This document shows positions 47,200 to 59,564 of a stretch of DNA of 64,000 bases, in pieces. The notes beneath the pieces were generated by a model, which was not told the origin of the DNA, did not search any database, and saw only the letters and a program-made list of their open reading frames with translations. The position numbers and the translations under genes are program-made. The first letter of the stretch is position 1; each line of letters begins with the position of its first letter. The DNA comes from Posidonia oceanica (Eukaryota > Streptophyta > Magnoliopsida > Alismatales > Posidoniaceae), in the NCBI GenBank assembly GCA_037176725.1, contig JAZBRS010000044.1:8122001-8186000 (forward strand), in the 5' to 3' direction.

Positions 47200-49506
47200 T
47201 GTAACATCTATGACCTTGGTGTAGCACATGTCTTTTGGCACGTGTCTTTTTGGAGACGCGTTTTTGAGCTGCGTTTGATCAACACGTTTTATTTACGTGT
47301 TGTAGACACCCCGTTTTGCAGGTACTCGTCGGTGGACACCTTGGAGGGACGGGCTCGGTTGTGGCAGACTAAACCCTTTTTCAAACCCAACAAACCATCC
47401 CAAAATCTACCCAACACCTAAAAACCTACCAAAACCCAGTATGCACTGAAGTCCAGGACCATCAGTAGCCCCATGCAATATGGAAAAGGCTCAGAATCCA
47501 GCTACTGACCTTTGACATAGCCCTAGCGTCTCTAGACGACGTAAACTTCCGACATCCCTAGATGACGGCAGAAGCTAGCGCCTACGTAAGTGTAGACACT
47601 TCATTTTGACAAACTTTTCAGTTGGGGAATTTCCAGATATTTGTTCGTTGTGGCACGGCAAAGTCCATTTCAAAACCATCCAATTCCTATCCCAAAACCA
47701 ATTCAAAATCACCCATTTTCCATTTCACAACTCAACCTAAGCCTTAGCCCAACTAAAGCCCATTAGCAGTCCAGTTTACTGAGTTGCACACTCAGGCGCC
47801 GCATGCACAGGCGACTGGACTTGGTCGCAACTCTAATTGGCGACTGAGTTTGGCGCCACTACTACTGGCGACTGAACTGTAACTCAGGCCACTGCCCAAG
47901 CCCTTCCTGTGCGACTGCTGCCAGTTGTCGCCGACCTCCGTCTCCCACCACCCGTCCCCTTCGCACTTGCTCGCCCACTCCCGGCCACCCGCTAACCGCC
48001 AAGACCCACTTACTCGCCTGCCCACACTTACTCGCCTCGCTGGCCACTTGCCTCTCACAACTCTCCTTCCACCGCCTTCGCCGGCTGCCTGCCATCGACG
48101 ACTTCGTCGTCCTCGCTCGGCCCGCACTTACTTCCTTTCTCTTCCCCACTTACTTCTCTGCCAGAGTCGGCCCTTTTCCCGCTCTCACGACCCTCACTAT
48201 GCCTTTTGTCCTCGTGTGCAGAGGCAACCATCGAACAAACCCATCTCTAGCCACTTAAACCCAACACCGTCATCACTCTCACAGACACCGCACTTGCAAA
48301 TTCGTGAGCTCCAGAGCAAATTCAAGCCTCCCAGAGCATCCCTCCACCGTCCTTGTGCGATCCCGTGCATTCTCGAGTGATCCCAAGCCTTCCCAAGCCT
48401 GCTGTTGCCTCCGAACTCATCGCCGGCCTTCCTTCCCCAAACTCCGTCCATCCTCTCCGACGAGCCTCAGAGGTGAAACACCTCACCCTGTTGCATGTGT
48501 TAAGGGTCCGCAAAATGTTTCCGGACCTCCTCCTTTCGCGGCCATATAGGCCGCTTAGCTTCTTGCGCTCTCGACCGTGCCAATGGCCGAGGAGGCGCGG
48601 CAACGCCGGCCATTGGCCGGCGGAGGCGGGAAAGAGACATCTGTCTCTTTTCTCAGCCCGCAAACACTCCCTCGCATCCCCCTCAGTCCCTCGAAGCTTC
48701 CTAACCAGTTTTGTAGATATCACATAACTAAGGCTTAATAACACATTTTCCGGAGTTTTCATGATTTACTTAAAAACATTGCTTGATTTTACTTAGCTCA
48801 AGAACGTTAGCTATGGCAAAGCTGATTCGCCCAAACTGGTGGCAAGTTTGAGTACCATGAGCACTCTTTATTCCACTCAAATCCGTGGCAGATTTGAGTT
48901 AAAGAAGACGTTTTTATGATTTTATGAGATCTCTGAAGTTTTCCGGGTTTTTATCATATTTCTCTGGATTAACTTAAAGATAGGGCTAAAAATGCAAAAG
49001 ACATAGCTAGTTGCCTCCCAAAGCGGCGACACAGCCAGACGCCATTCAGAGGGGCGACTGGACTGTGCAGGCGCCAGGCAGACAGGCGACTAGCATCATT
49101 TCACTCTCTCCAGCTTAAATATAAATATCCTGGGCATTAATATAACATACGGGAATTTTATAAACTATTATAACATTTTCCGTAAATTATTGGTATTTAT
49201 ATGATTTTCTAGCATTTAATATATGGTATAAGACATATATCATAAATAAAATAATCAAAGAACAATCTAGAAAATCCTAGGTGGCCTCAAACAAATATCT
49301 TGATTTTTAACACGTTTTAATGTGCTAATCAAATCCCTAAAAATCAGAAACCAATCTCTCAAAATTAGAAACAAATATTTTAGTTGCTTGAAATAGTGCC
49401 ACAGCTAGGTGCCACCATATGCGGCGACTAGCTGACGTGGACTCCGCTGACCTGGTCACGCGGAGTTTCCCCGGCATTTCCACTGTCTTTTCGGGAGATA
49501 TTTGTG

Positions 49507-49532
49507 CTAGTCGCCCCCTATGCGGCGACTAG
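49507..49532. repeat. Perfect 9-bp inverted repeat of the E1 dyad word
   Basis: CTAGTCGCC (49507-49515) and GGCGACTAG (49524-49532) are exact reverse complements, lying about 75 bp upstream of the E1 TATA box. Related GGCGACT words recur near 47812, 47838, 47868, 49054, 49090, 49433, 50462, 50682 and 51160. Confidence 0.85.
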
Positions 49533-49605
49533 ACCTAAAAAATCAGTTTTCTTCTAGAAGCTTCTAAAACCTTCCTAAGTGTGAGCCACCCGTATTCCAT
49601 AAATC

Positions 49606-49613
49606 TATAAATA
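49606..49613 (+). promoter_or_regulatory. TATA box of LTR E1
   Basis: TATAAATA, followed by GACCCC, in the middle of the LTR and in the LTR's own sense, as expected at the U3/R boundary. Transcription would start about 30 bp downstream, near 49640. Confidence 0.6.
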
Positions 49614-52600
49614 GACCCCATGAGTCAGTGCTCAAGGAGAGGCATTTTTAGGGTTAGGAGGCAATTTTAAGGTTTTTAGGGTTTAAGGAGGCCACATTTA
49701 GAGAGAGAGTTACATCTTCAAGAGAGAAACCCTAGCCTCCATTCTCAATCTGAATCCTAGACCCCAGAGATCTCGAGCATAGCTGGAGCTCCAACCGTGT
49801 CTCCACTTCCTTACTCCATTGCATACAGCACGAGGGTGAAGGGAGTATCTTCCTCCAATCTACTATTTTTTTCATTTCATTATTGCATTCCTTAACATAG
49901 GATCCATAGCATATGCAAACGGGGAACAACCCCCGGTTAGTATTAGATTCATTTGTTCATATTATTCTCTGTTTTTTTCTTTTATCATTTACTACACACA
50001 AACTTATCTAGATCTCTTATTTTTATTTGTTTTGAAGGAAAGGAATATGCTCACATAACACGAGGAAGCCACTGGACGACATCCTGCCGTCGATCCAGCG
50101 AGTTGAGTACCCACATCATCATCATCTCCCCAGGCGCCTTGTCCACCCATTGATAAGTGGCGATCACAACAAAGTTAACAACGTACGTGGAAGCGTAGTC
50201 ATCTTCATAAACACCCCCAAAATCCACATCCACAGGTTTGTTGGGTCGTTGACCGCTCGCATGGCCGGCCTCCAGCAAGCCACGGCGGAGGTGGGTGGAG
50301 TGCCACAAGCCACCATTTTCCACACCGAAGGTGTGGCTGGGTTCGTGGGAACGTCGTCGACATTCTCCGATCCTCCCCGGCTTTTTTCGCTTCGCTTAGA
50401 GCGAGCAGTTCGCCGTTGAAGTCCGTTCATTAGACTACCAGGTCTAGCACCGCTCCAAGTGGCGACTGACCTGCAACTTCAAACTGCCGTCGGTCAATCT
50501 TTGGGCCGACGCTCTGGACGATCCAGGCCGTCATTTTGCTTGATGTTTGTTCTTTTGTGATTGTGGATGCTTGCTCTTTAATTTTGCATACTTAGTTGTT
50601 TGTTTTGCATCGTGTGTGGAGCGAGATTTGGCTCCAAAGTCTGTTGTTTGGATTGCTTGGTTGCAAAAGTGACGCCGCTCCAAGTGGCGACTAACCTGCA
50701 ACTTTAGCAGCCCACCGGCCGGACTTTGAGCCGGTGTATCTCGTTACCCAAGCCTTCATTTCATATGATTTTTGTTTCCTTGTCATCGTGGTTGATTGCT
50801 CCGCATGTTTGCACAATTAGTTTTTAATCTTGCATGGCTTTGGGTGCAAGATTTGGCCTCGAAGTTTGGTCCAGGACTGCCAGTTGAGCCGCCGCTCACA
50901 CCAGCGACTCAACTGTGTTTTTCAACAGTCCACCGGCCAAACTCTAGGCTGCCGTATCTCATGACCCATATTATCATTTTACAAAGTGATTGCATGATTT
51001 TGATCGTGGATATGCCATCTATAATCCTGCATGCTTGGTTTCTTATTTAGCTTAGTCTACATAGCATGTTTTCTGCAGCAAAGGCTCCTGCTTGGGAATA
51101 CTGTGTATGGCCGTGTCGCCTGGGAGCTTGGTGACTGGTTCAGGCACCACTCATAGTGGCGACCTGCTCAGTTACTGCTCTTAGCGGCGACTTGGTTGCA
51201 GTCCAGGCAGTGGGCTGCGCCGCTCGCTTGCCGCCTCCTCGCTTTGTTGATCAACTTGTTTTAATACCAGTTTTGTCTCAGAGCATGCAATCTTTATAGC
51301 TTAGTCGCCGATTTCATGTTTTGCATGATTTCCATAGCCTTCCTTGGCGATGATTGTCGCTGTGTTGGTAGCAGGAGATGTGCTCTGTGTCGCCAGTTCC
51401 ATCAGCGATAGGCACTGTCGCCCCTCAGGCCAGCGACTCCAGCAGCAAACCAGGCAATGGGCATAGCCGTTCCCACTGCCGCCCCTTTGTTCTTATCCGA
51501 CTCCTTTGGCTTTAGTTTTGCTTCTCTTGCTTGTCTATCACCTGTTTGCAATGCTTTAACTTTACTTAATTGCTTTTAAACAAGGTTTGCTAAGCTTTGC
51601 ATGGTTTATTAATTGCATCTTGCATACCGCCTTAGGGCGAGTATAAACCGGCATTCATTTGCCAACATTTGCCACACAATAGCGGATCAGTTAAGAAAGA
51701 CCGATTCCTCGGGCGTGTCGGGGGTGCCTAACACCTTCCCCGCACGTAACAGGAGTCCTTACCCTTTCTCTGGACCACATTGACTTTGTGTCACACATTT
51801 GCATTGATTTTCACATGCTTCTTAAATGCATAAGTTTTCTCTACACGTTCTTTATATAGTTTTCCTAGTTTTCCCGTTTTAATAAATTAGGTGGCGACTC
51901 CTTGTCTTTTCTTTATTTCTCTTTGGCGTTTGTCTCTGTTTTTGGTGTTTTCGAGTCGAGTTTCCTTCCTCGGATCCACCCGCTTATAGTGACCTACTAT
52001 CGGTCGGTGCACGTGAGCATTGGCATCGTGCATGGACGTGCCAATTTTCAGGATTACTACAATAAGACGTAGACAAGCAGCGCACTGATAAGGTGCATGA
52101 TGCTGGCACGATGCCCTATGTCAGATAAAATATCAGTAAGGATACTCTGGCCACTCCACTCATCGGCACACTGAATCCTAGCCTCCCATTGGTCCTCACG
52201 GATTTGAGTATACACTTACTTGCATCCAGACCATCCGACCCTCCATCTTAATTCTAATTCCTATCTCATCCACCCCACTTAAATCCAAACCATGCATTCA
52301 AACACGTCGTTAACCAACGACATCCATGCATGCAACCCCCCTTTAAAACAGTGGTTGACCTCCACCTCTTGACCCCCTGGTTGCCTATTCTATTGCTCTC
52401 TCGCACACCAGCATCCTTGCAACCAGAGCTTCCACTGCATCCCTTTGCTCCCGAGCCACCACTACCGGTGAGCCACCCATTCTCGAGCAACCACCGAGAG
52501 CCTCCACCCGACCAATTCCCGAGTACCCATCACCCTTCCTCACCTCCTCCGCACCTTCCCTGAGTGAGACAGAGCGTCCCTAGTCCAACAACCAGCCACC

Positions 52601-54966
52601 AGCGCCTCGCCGTCCGTCCAGCCGCAACCGACGTCGACGTTCCCAAGCAGCCACCGTGAGCCACCAAGCCCGAAATCACGTGCCAACTCTGCAATGGGTG
52701 AGCAATCTCCATTCTTAGTGCAATGTAGATCATCTGTGCCTTGTGGTTGCCTTGCTTTCTACTTGTTTTTGCATCGTCATTCTCGCCGATTTTCGTTTTT
52801 CGTTAGCATTGTTGCATTCTAGCACACGTCCATAGATTCGAGCTCGTCCAGAGGCCAGTGAGCTCGAACCAGACGTAGCCGAACACCGGTGACGTTTTGT
52901 CGTCTCCACCGGTCGTGCGAACGGCCGATCGCCTCTTCCATGGTGGACGGAGTCGGCGAGCATGAGCGGTGAAGGGTGGTGCCCATTTCCTGTGTTTTCT
53001 TTTTTGCTTAGCATTCCAATGACCTCTTTGCCTTCCTCCACCTCCGGCATAAGCCGCGACTGTGATTTGTTGGGTTCAGGCCTCGACAGTGGCCGTCGAA
53101 CCCAACTCCTCCTCGCGTCGTGCGGAGAAGGTGAATAGGCCGGTTCGGGTATGGATTCTTGTGTTTCTTTGCTTCGCGTGGAGCTCTGTTACTCCATTCA
53201 GCCTCGCCAATCTTTGTTTGCTTCGTTTTAATCTCGTATGATCCGCAATTGTGCGATGAAGCTACGGTCTGGTTTGCAACTCCTGGAGCGACCTTGATGA
53301 GAGGCGGGACCCAATGTAAGGATACGACATGCCTTATGAGTGCGTCGATCCAACGTTAGGATCCCGCGATACTCACAGGCGCACAGTCAAGAACCAGAAC
53401 AGACCCTATGCTAAGCTGTTTTCTGGTTTTCTTATCGTTTTTTCTATATGTTTCTTTCCTCTACTCGATTCCATTTGCCTCGCATGATTTCCGGTGGTTT
53501 GTTTTATGATTGCATGCATAGGGCAATGATGTTTACTACCTGGAGTTAATTTGAATCATTGGCACGATGATTGAGCGGGCATCCCAAGTGGATGATCCCA
53601 GTGCGTCTCACTAGCGCGAGTGCCTTGTTCATTTTCAGAACACTGGTGGCGTTGCTAAGCATCTCGATTCATGTTTTAACTGCATTGCTTTCACCTTAAT
53701 CCACTGATATCAATTCTGTAACAACCCGAGTCGCTATCAACACATTCCAAAAAGTCCAACAAATTTAAACTTAATTAATTACAATAATTACAAAAAGCTA
53801 AGGGCTAACAGTAGAAATATGTGCCAGGAACCTGTAGTGGACAGCTACGTGACTCCGACTATATGCACTATGACTCCAAACCAGCTAACCATCTGCACCT
53901 GCAACTAAAAACACGATAAAGCACACGTAAGTAACTAGAAAATTGTCACCCAGCACACACCCCGCAAAACCACGAGAAAACCGGCTTAAAACCACGATAC
54001 GGCGTAAAATCGGTCAAAACCCCAAATCCGGGTCCACATAAACATTTTATAATAATAAAGTAATTATCCTAAAGTCCAAAAGGCTAAATCGGGAAACCAG
54101 AAGCAAAACAAAGCTCTTTAATTCAAAGTGGGGCCCACCAGCCCAAAACTATTCCAATCGAGGCCCACTGGCCCAAAACTCCACAAAAGCTTAAAGCCAC
54201 AAAACAGGCAAGCTCGAGGCCCACTATGGCCCAAACAAAACAAGCGTGGCCCAACACGGGCACAAAAGAAAACCAACTAGTCGTGTTGCCTAGCGCCCCA
54301 GCAACCGACCTGGCCTCAAGCAGTAGCCAAGGACTCACCCCTGCAACTCATTGCACTACCACAGGCACCGACCCCGTGGGGGAGCGTGCCGGTCACGGCA
54401 TCTCACACCAGAGATGCCTCAAAAAGCAATCCCCAACTGGGAAAGCGGTTCCCACTCGGGACAAACCACAGGACACACAACAAATCGGCGTCCACAAGCT
54501 CAGTGCTCCGAACCACTAGAAGCTCTTCACCCCTAAGCTCAGCTAGCACCCAAACAAGAAGGTGAGTCCTGGTGCCCGTAGCGGCTAGGGTATCACGCCC
54601 AGCTACACAGGAGTATCGTACCTCCCGAGTCCGCTGCCACGATACCGCTAGGTACAGACGGCACTCCGACCCCCGAACCTCAGTCCAAGCGAAGTGTGCG
54701 ACACACCAGGAACGCCGTCACGCCCCCGGGTCCAAACCACACGACTCCCAAGCTTCGGCCACGGAAAAACCTCGACAAATCATTTGCAAAACACCTATGA
54801 TTTTACTCAAAAATTTATTTGAAAATATTTTCCTAAATTACCAAAAATCACATCAAAAATCTCTGAATAAGCCACAACACATTCACATGTATAAGCAAGA
54901 TTAAAAATAATTAAAGCTTTAATCCAACACACCACCGTAAATGAGGTCTGAGAAAAATCTCAAGTC

Positions 54967-55388
54967 CTGATTCAGAACGCCGGTCAAAAATGGCGCACCA
55001 TTTCAGAGACTGACAGAAAAATATCCTGTTTGCGTTTAAAACCAAAACTCCTTGCACAAGCCACCAAAAATAGCATATAATATACCAAAACGACCGGAAT
55101 TTAATAAGGACGCAACCACACAAGAATCATATCGTTCCAATATCCATAGCTCACAGAAAATACAAAACACCACAGCCCTGATTCGGAACACCGGCCAAAA
55201 ACGGCGTGCCGGATTAGGGACTGCCAGAAAAAATATCCCTTTTACTTTTAAAACCAAAACTCCCTGCACAAGCTAGCAAAAATAGCATATAATATACCAA
55301 AACAACCGGAATTCAATAATGAGCACAACCAATCTATAATCAAACCATTCCATAGCCTATGGCTCATATAAAACACGAAAAGCTATAG
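54967..55388. repeat. 211-bp tandem duplication in LTR F1
   Basis: Two copies begin CTGATTCAGAACGCC (54967) and CTGATTCGGAACACC (55178). Both continue through AAAACCAAAACTCC and ATAGCATATAATATACCAAA. F2 has only one comparable copy, so the duplication is specific to F1. Confidence 0.85.
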
Positions 55389-55689
55389 TATATGCATATA
55401 AACCACATAGGCTAAATAATTCAGCTAAAAAAAAAACCAATAAATCTCTAAAAATTACCAAATCTCTACCATAGTATATAATCATGACAAGTAACACAAT
55501 TCTACAATTTTCTAGGTGAAATGAAGCAATGGAGGCAGAATGTGTACCTTGGAACAATGAGGAAATCATCGTTCTCCAACGATCCACCGTCGAATCTGAG
55601 CTCCACGCGTCGCACTCGGGCCCGCCACTCCACCAGGATGAAGGACGGAGTCCGCTGCGCCGCCACCAGTGGCCCACCAACGAAGCAGA

Positions 55690-56075
55690 GAGAGGGGGAA
55701 AAAGAAGAGGGGAAAGAGAGGGAGTGGGGGAAAAGGGGAAATGGAGAGGGGGGAGGGAGGAGGGAGGAGGAGGTGGTGGAGATGGAGGTGGGTGAGGGGG
55801 AGGAGGAGCTCGCGCCGGCAGGGTTAGGGCCCGGTCGAGAGGGGGGGAGGTGGAGAGAGGGAGGAGGAGATGGTGGGGAGGGAGAGGGGGAGAGAGGAGG
55901 TGGAGAGGGAGAGTGGGGGGAAGAGTGGAACAAGAGGGTAAGGGAGAAGGGAGATGGGTGGGGGAGAAGGGGGATTAGTGGAGGAGGAGGAAAATGGTTG
56001 GGAGGGAATGTGAGAAAAATAAATGAATAATAAAGGAGGGGGAGGTGGAGAGAGAGAGAGAGAGAGAGAGAAGAA
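55690..56075. repeat. G/A-only purine tract with (GA)n in LTR F1
   Basis: The plus strand is almost pure G and A over ~380 bp, with many GGGG runs, ending in a (GA) microsatellite at about 56048-56071. ORFs across it encode Gly/Glu/Arg or Ser/Pro runs and are not genes. Confidence 0.88.
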
Positions 56076-59000
56076 AGAGGAAGGTGAGGTGTGAAGGAAA
56101 GAAATCATGGGAATTTAAAGTTGAAGAAAAGACGCACAATGTCTATTTTTTTCTGTAAAATCCGGATCTCATGCCCTCACTAACCGACATCGTCCGCGAA
56201 TCCTGCTGCGAACGAAACACATACGCACAGTGTCACGCGGGCCCAAGCACAGTAAGATACTGTGTAAATTGCATGACACTCTCCGAAGAATTAGGAAATG
56301 GCACGAATACAAAATATAGTGACCCGAATGCAAAAAGAATAAGAACGAGGACCAAACCACCACCTGGTCCCACCAACCACCACAAGTGGGGCCCACGACA
56401 ACACAAGTGGGGCCCACAACAAACCACAAGTGGGACCCACACAAGCACAAGTAGAGCTCATGAGGTCAAATAACACCCATCTACAAATACAAGAATTGAT
56501 TAAATTGTGTAATTACAAGGGAATGAATTCCCAGGTGTTACAAATTCTTTTCATGATTTTCAAACTCATGGCATGGCATTTTGTATCTTTCTCCTCGAGC
56601 TTACATTATTTGGCATGATTTGCCTACATTTACCACACAAGAGCGGATTGGCCTAGGAAGACCAACTTCCTTGGGCGTGTGGGGGTACCTAACACCTTTC
56701 CCATGCGTAATAGGAGTCCTTACCCCTTCTCTGGACCGCAATGACCCCGTGTCGCATCATTTTGGGACGGATTGCATGTTTTCTTTTGAATTGCATCGCC
56801 TGTTTCCCTACTTTTCGTTTCCAGTTTTCCTCGTCTTTTCGACTTTCAATAGACTAGGTGGCGACTCCCTTTTTTTTCTTCTTTATCCCTGTTTTCTTGC
56901 CATTTTCTCTTATCCCGGTGTTTTCGAGTCGAGCGTCTTTCCTTGGATTCACCCGCTCATTCCGTGACCCCTCACGTCAATCGAGTGCGCGCAAGCTCTG
57001 GCCGCGTGCGCCTTAGGTCGCTGGGATGAGATAGTCACACGTGTTTTGGATTTTCTTGGGTCAGAACATGGCAAGCTTTGAGTGGGAGTTTAGTATCCTA
57101 ATTAGTGTCCTTTTGACACGTGTTCTAAGCGGAAAATTATTTATATAGTATGTTCGTTATGATTTGTGACTTATGATCTATCCAATTAAAGATACGTTGG
57201 TTATAATAGTAAGTGAATATGTGAGGGTGATTGATTATGATATTTGGAACTTAAGTTGAAGTTGTAAATGCCAATTGGATGCTTATGCAAGTGTAATGAA
57301 ATATATATTCAAGTGGATGTTTGTTAAGTGGACTTTTGCATATGTACTTTGTAACTATGAGTGTGCGGTTTATGAGTTGGTTTGGATAACATATAAAATA
57401 TTGGAGGGTTTCAACCATTGGTGGATGCCTATTTAAAGGAGAGAAAGAGAAGAAAACGAGTGAACGGAGGAAGAGAAAGAAAGAGGAAAGGAGAGGAGAA
57501 GAAGAAGAATCAAGAAAAGAAGAAGAGATCCTGTGGTGAAGGATGGCTGCTGCTTTTCCAACCATTGCATGTGTGGTAGAATTGGAGAGGAAAGTTCTCC
57601 GACATCCCCTGAGGTCCCAATGTTGTGGTCAGGCTGTGTGGGTCGCCGGACAGGACTGCCGGAGTTGGTGTAGTGAGCTCAGCATAGGTGAGGCGAAAAC
57701 CTAGTGTTTTAGTGTTGTATCTTCCTTTCTCCTTCCTTGCATGTACTAAGTTATTGATTTATTGTTGTGGCTAGGTCATGACCGGCTTTTAGGAGTGGTT
57801 CTTGAGCTAAGGAAGGTGTGGTGGTACTTGATTGGAGCTCCGGTGAGCTCGAACTGTCGATGGTCGTGTTAGGTTCTCGAGCTTAAATAAGGTACACACC
57901 TTGTAGAGAGCATGATTTAGGAATTTATTCATTAAATTCTTAATTACATGTTGAAATTATTAAGAATATTAAATTTAAAAGCTTAATTTAGACTTGATTG
58001 ATGGATTTTACAATGGGTTCTCAACAAGGTCTACTTGTTGCAACTCAGTTGTTGTGTGACCCTTCAGCCTTTGTTTGATCATATCTTGAGTTATGACCAT
58101 CGGATTTCAGTGATTCTAAATGCGTTGAATAGATAATTAAAATTCTTGAATTTGGTAACTTGTATGGAATTTCTGAATTCATTTGATATCTTAAATGCAT
58201 GGATTAGTGTAGCAAATTTCTGCTGAGTTCTGTCTTCCAGAATGACATCTGTGTCTTCTTTTGGGTATAACTTGAGTGTTGAATGTTGGATTTCCGTGAG
58301 TTTGGTATTGTTGTAAAGTAGGCTTCAAGACCTTCGATTTGATATATAATATTGATACTTCTGGATGAGTTTAATGTCTAGAAAGTATGATTTTCACTAG
58401 ATGTTTTATGAGACTCTGTTTTTGAGAGATGGTTTATGGTTCTAATTTTTATAATTATTGTTATTAATTATTGAGAATTCTTCTTATGAGCTTTTAATTG
58501 TGCATTATACCTTCTTTCCATTCTCTAAGATTGTTAGTGAATGAAAGTTTGTCTGGGTTGTCGCTCTGTGTTGAGCAAGTTGCTCTAGATCACAGGCGCC
58601 TTTATGGCGCGTTTCCCTAGCACAAGTGGCAAAAGGAACTTGGTCACACATGAGAGTCGCGTGTTTCGGTCTGTACAGTAGGAAGATGTGGCCGTTGTGT
58701 TTAAGTGTGTTTTGGTTTTATTCGAAAAAGATTTTCGAATGTTTTCATTTCTGTTTGTAGAGACTAAGAGGCCGAGGAGGTTAAGGTTCAAGAGCCAAGA
58801 GTGCCGGAGGATCGTATTGTTGGATCAAGAATGATTGATACCTCTAAAGGGTCATGTGGGACGCCTAGATTGAGGTTCTGAGTTAAGTGTCGGCAAGGTC
58901 AAGGGTGAGAGTCCCTAGGTGGCCTGGGCGCAGAGACTAGGGTACTAGTAGGGTCAGGGGTTTAGATTTCTCTTGTTGGCCCGAGTACTGAGAACACCGA

Positions 59001-59564
59001 TAGCACGCACCCTGTGAAAGTTGGCTAGAGTGTGATATGCATATGCCTTGCTTCTGGTGACGTCTCAAAGTGGACAGTTGTAAGGGTTCTTCGAAGAGGA
59101 GGGACTCGGGATGCGTGAACTCCTTCACAAGGTAGCTCGTTTGTGGTAGTGCAATACGCTTCAGTGGCTACTTGTGGCCGATGTTGGTTACTTGAGTCTA
59201 AGTGACACGACACATGTGTACGTGTATGAGTTCTTGAGTTGTTCTGTATGTGATATAAAGTATCACATACAGGCACTGCTAGCTGTCTGATACACACATT
59301 GATTATGCGGGATCAAACTGTACTTTTGAGCTACTCAAAGATAATTGAGTACTCTATGCTATGTCGAGTTTTCATTATTGAGTTTTGGATGCATGCCTTT
59401 ATAATAAGATACATCATGTTTTCAGTGCTTCAGTCATTGTAGCTTTGATATTTGAGAAGCACAGTAGACCTAGTTTTGGGTAGATTGAGTAGGGTAACTT
59501 GAGATGCATGTTTTAGAATTTTACATACATGCTTTTCATTGGTTTTGATATCTATGTTCTGTTG

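Larger units (their letters stand above)
47591..52061 (+). mobile_element. Solo LTR E1 (4471 bp), plus orientation, inside E0
   Basis: Starts TGTAGACACTTC and ends GGATTACTACA. Flanks are GTAAG (47586-47590) and ATAAG (52062-52066), a duplication with one mismatch. The conserved block is at 51695-51742 and GGTGGCGACTC at 51890-51900. It is rich in GGCGACT and AGTCGCC words. The GC-rich segment 47930-48720 encodes only Arg/Ser/Pro-rich shadows. Confidence 0.85.
53717..56542 (-). mobile_element. Solo LTR F1 (2826 bp), minus orientation, inside E0
   Basis: Runs TGTAACAACCC to CCAGGTGTTACA with the exact duplication AATTC at 53712-53716 and 56543-56547. In element sense it starts TGTAACACCTGGGAATTC. 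These termini and the length are typical of chromovirus (Tekay/Del-like) Ty3/gypsy LTRs; the lineage is inferred from the LTR alone. No internal genes. Confidence 0.93.
47301..57039 (+). mobile_element. Solo LTR E0 (about 2.4 kb), plus orientation, split by E1 and F1
   Basis: Starts TGTAGACACCCC, ends GATAGTCACA, with the exact duplication CGTGT at 47296-47300 and 57040-57044. Its own segments are 47301-47590, 52067-53716 and 56548-57039. The conserved block is at 56657-56702 (diverged) and GGTGGCGACTC at 56857-56867. A GC-rich segment (52380-53350) has no credible gene. Subtracting both insertions leaves 2432 bp. Confidence 0.88.

Noticed and set aside
47925..48380. Pro/Ser/Arg-rich ORF in LTR E1
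   Set aside because: GC-rich LTR DNA with several overlapping open frames; composition-driven, no domain.
59077..59081. GTTGT after ACA, matching GTTGT at 47195-47199, as a possible duplication closing LTR G
   Set aside because: A 5-base match after some ACA is expected by chance over several kilobases, and LTR-like sequence continues beyond it.
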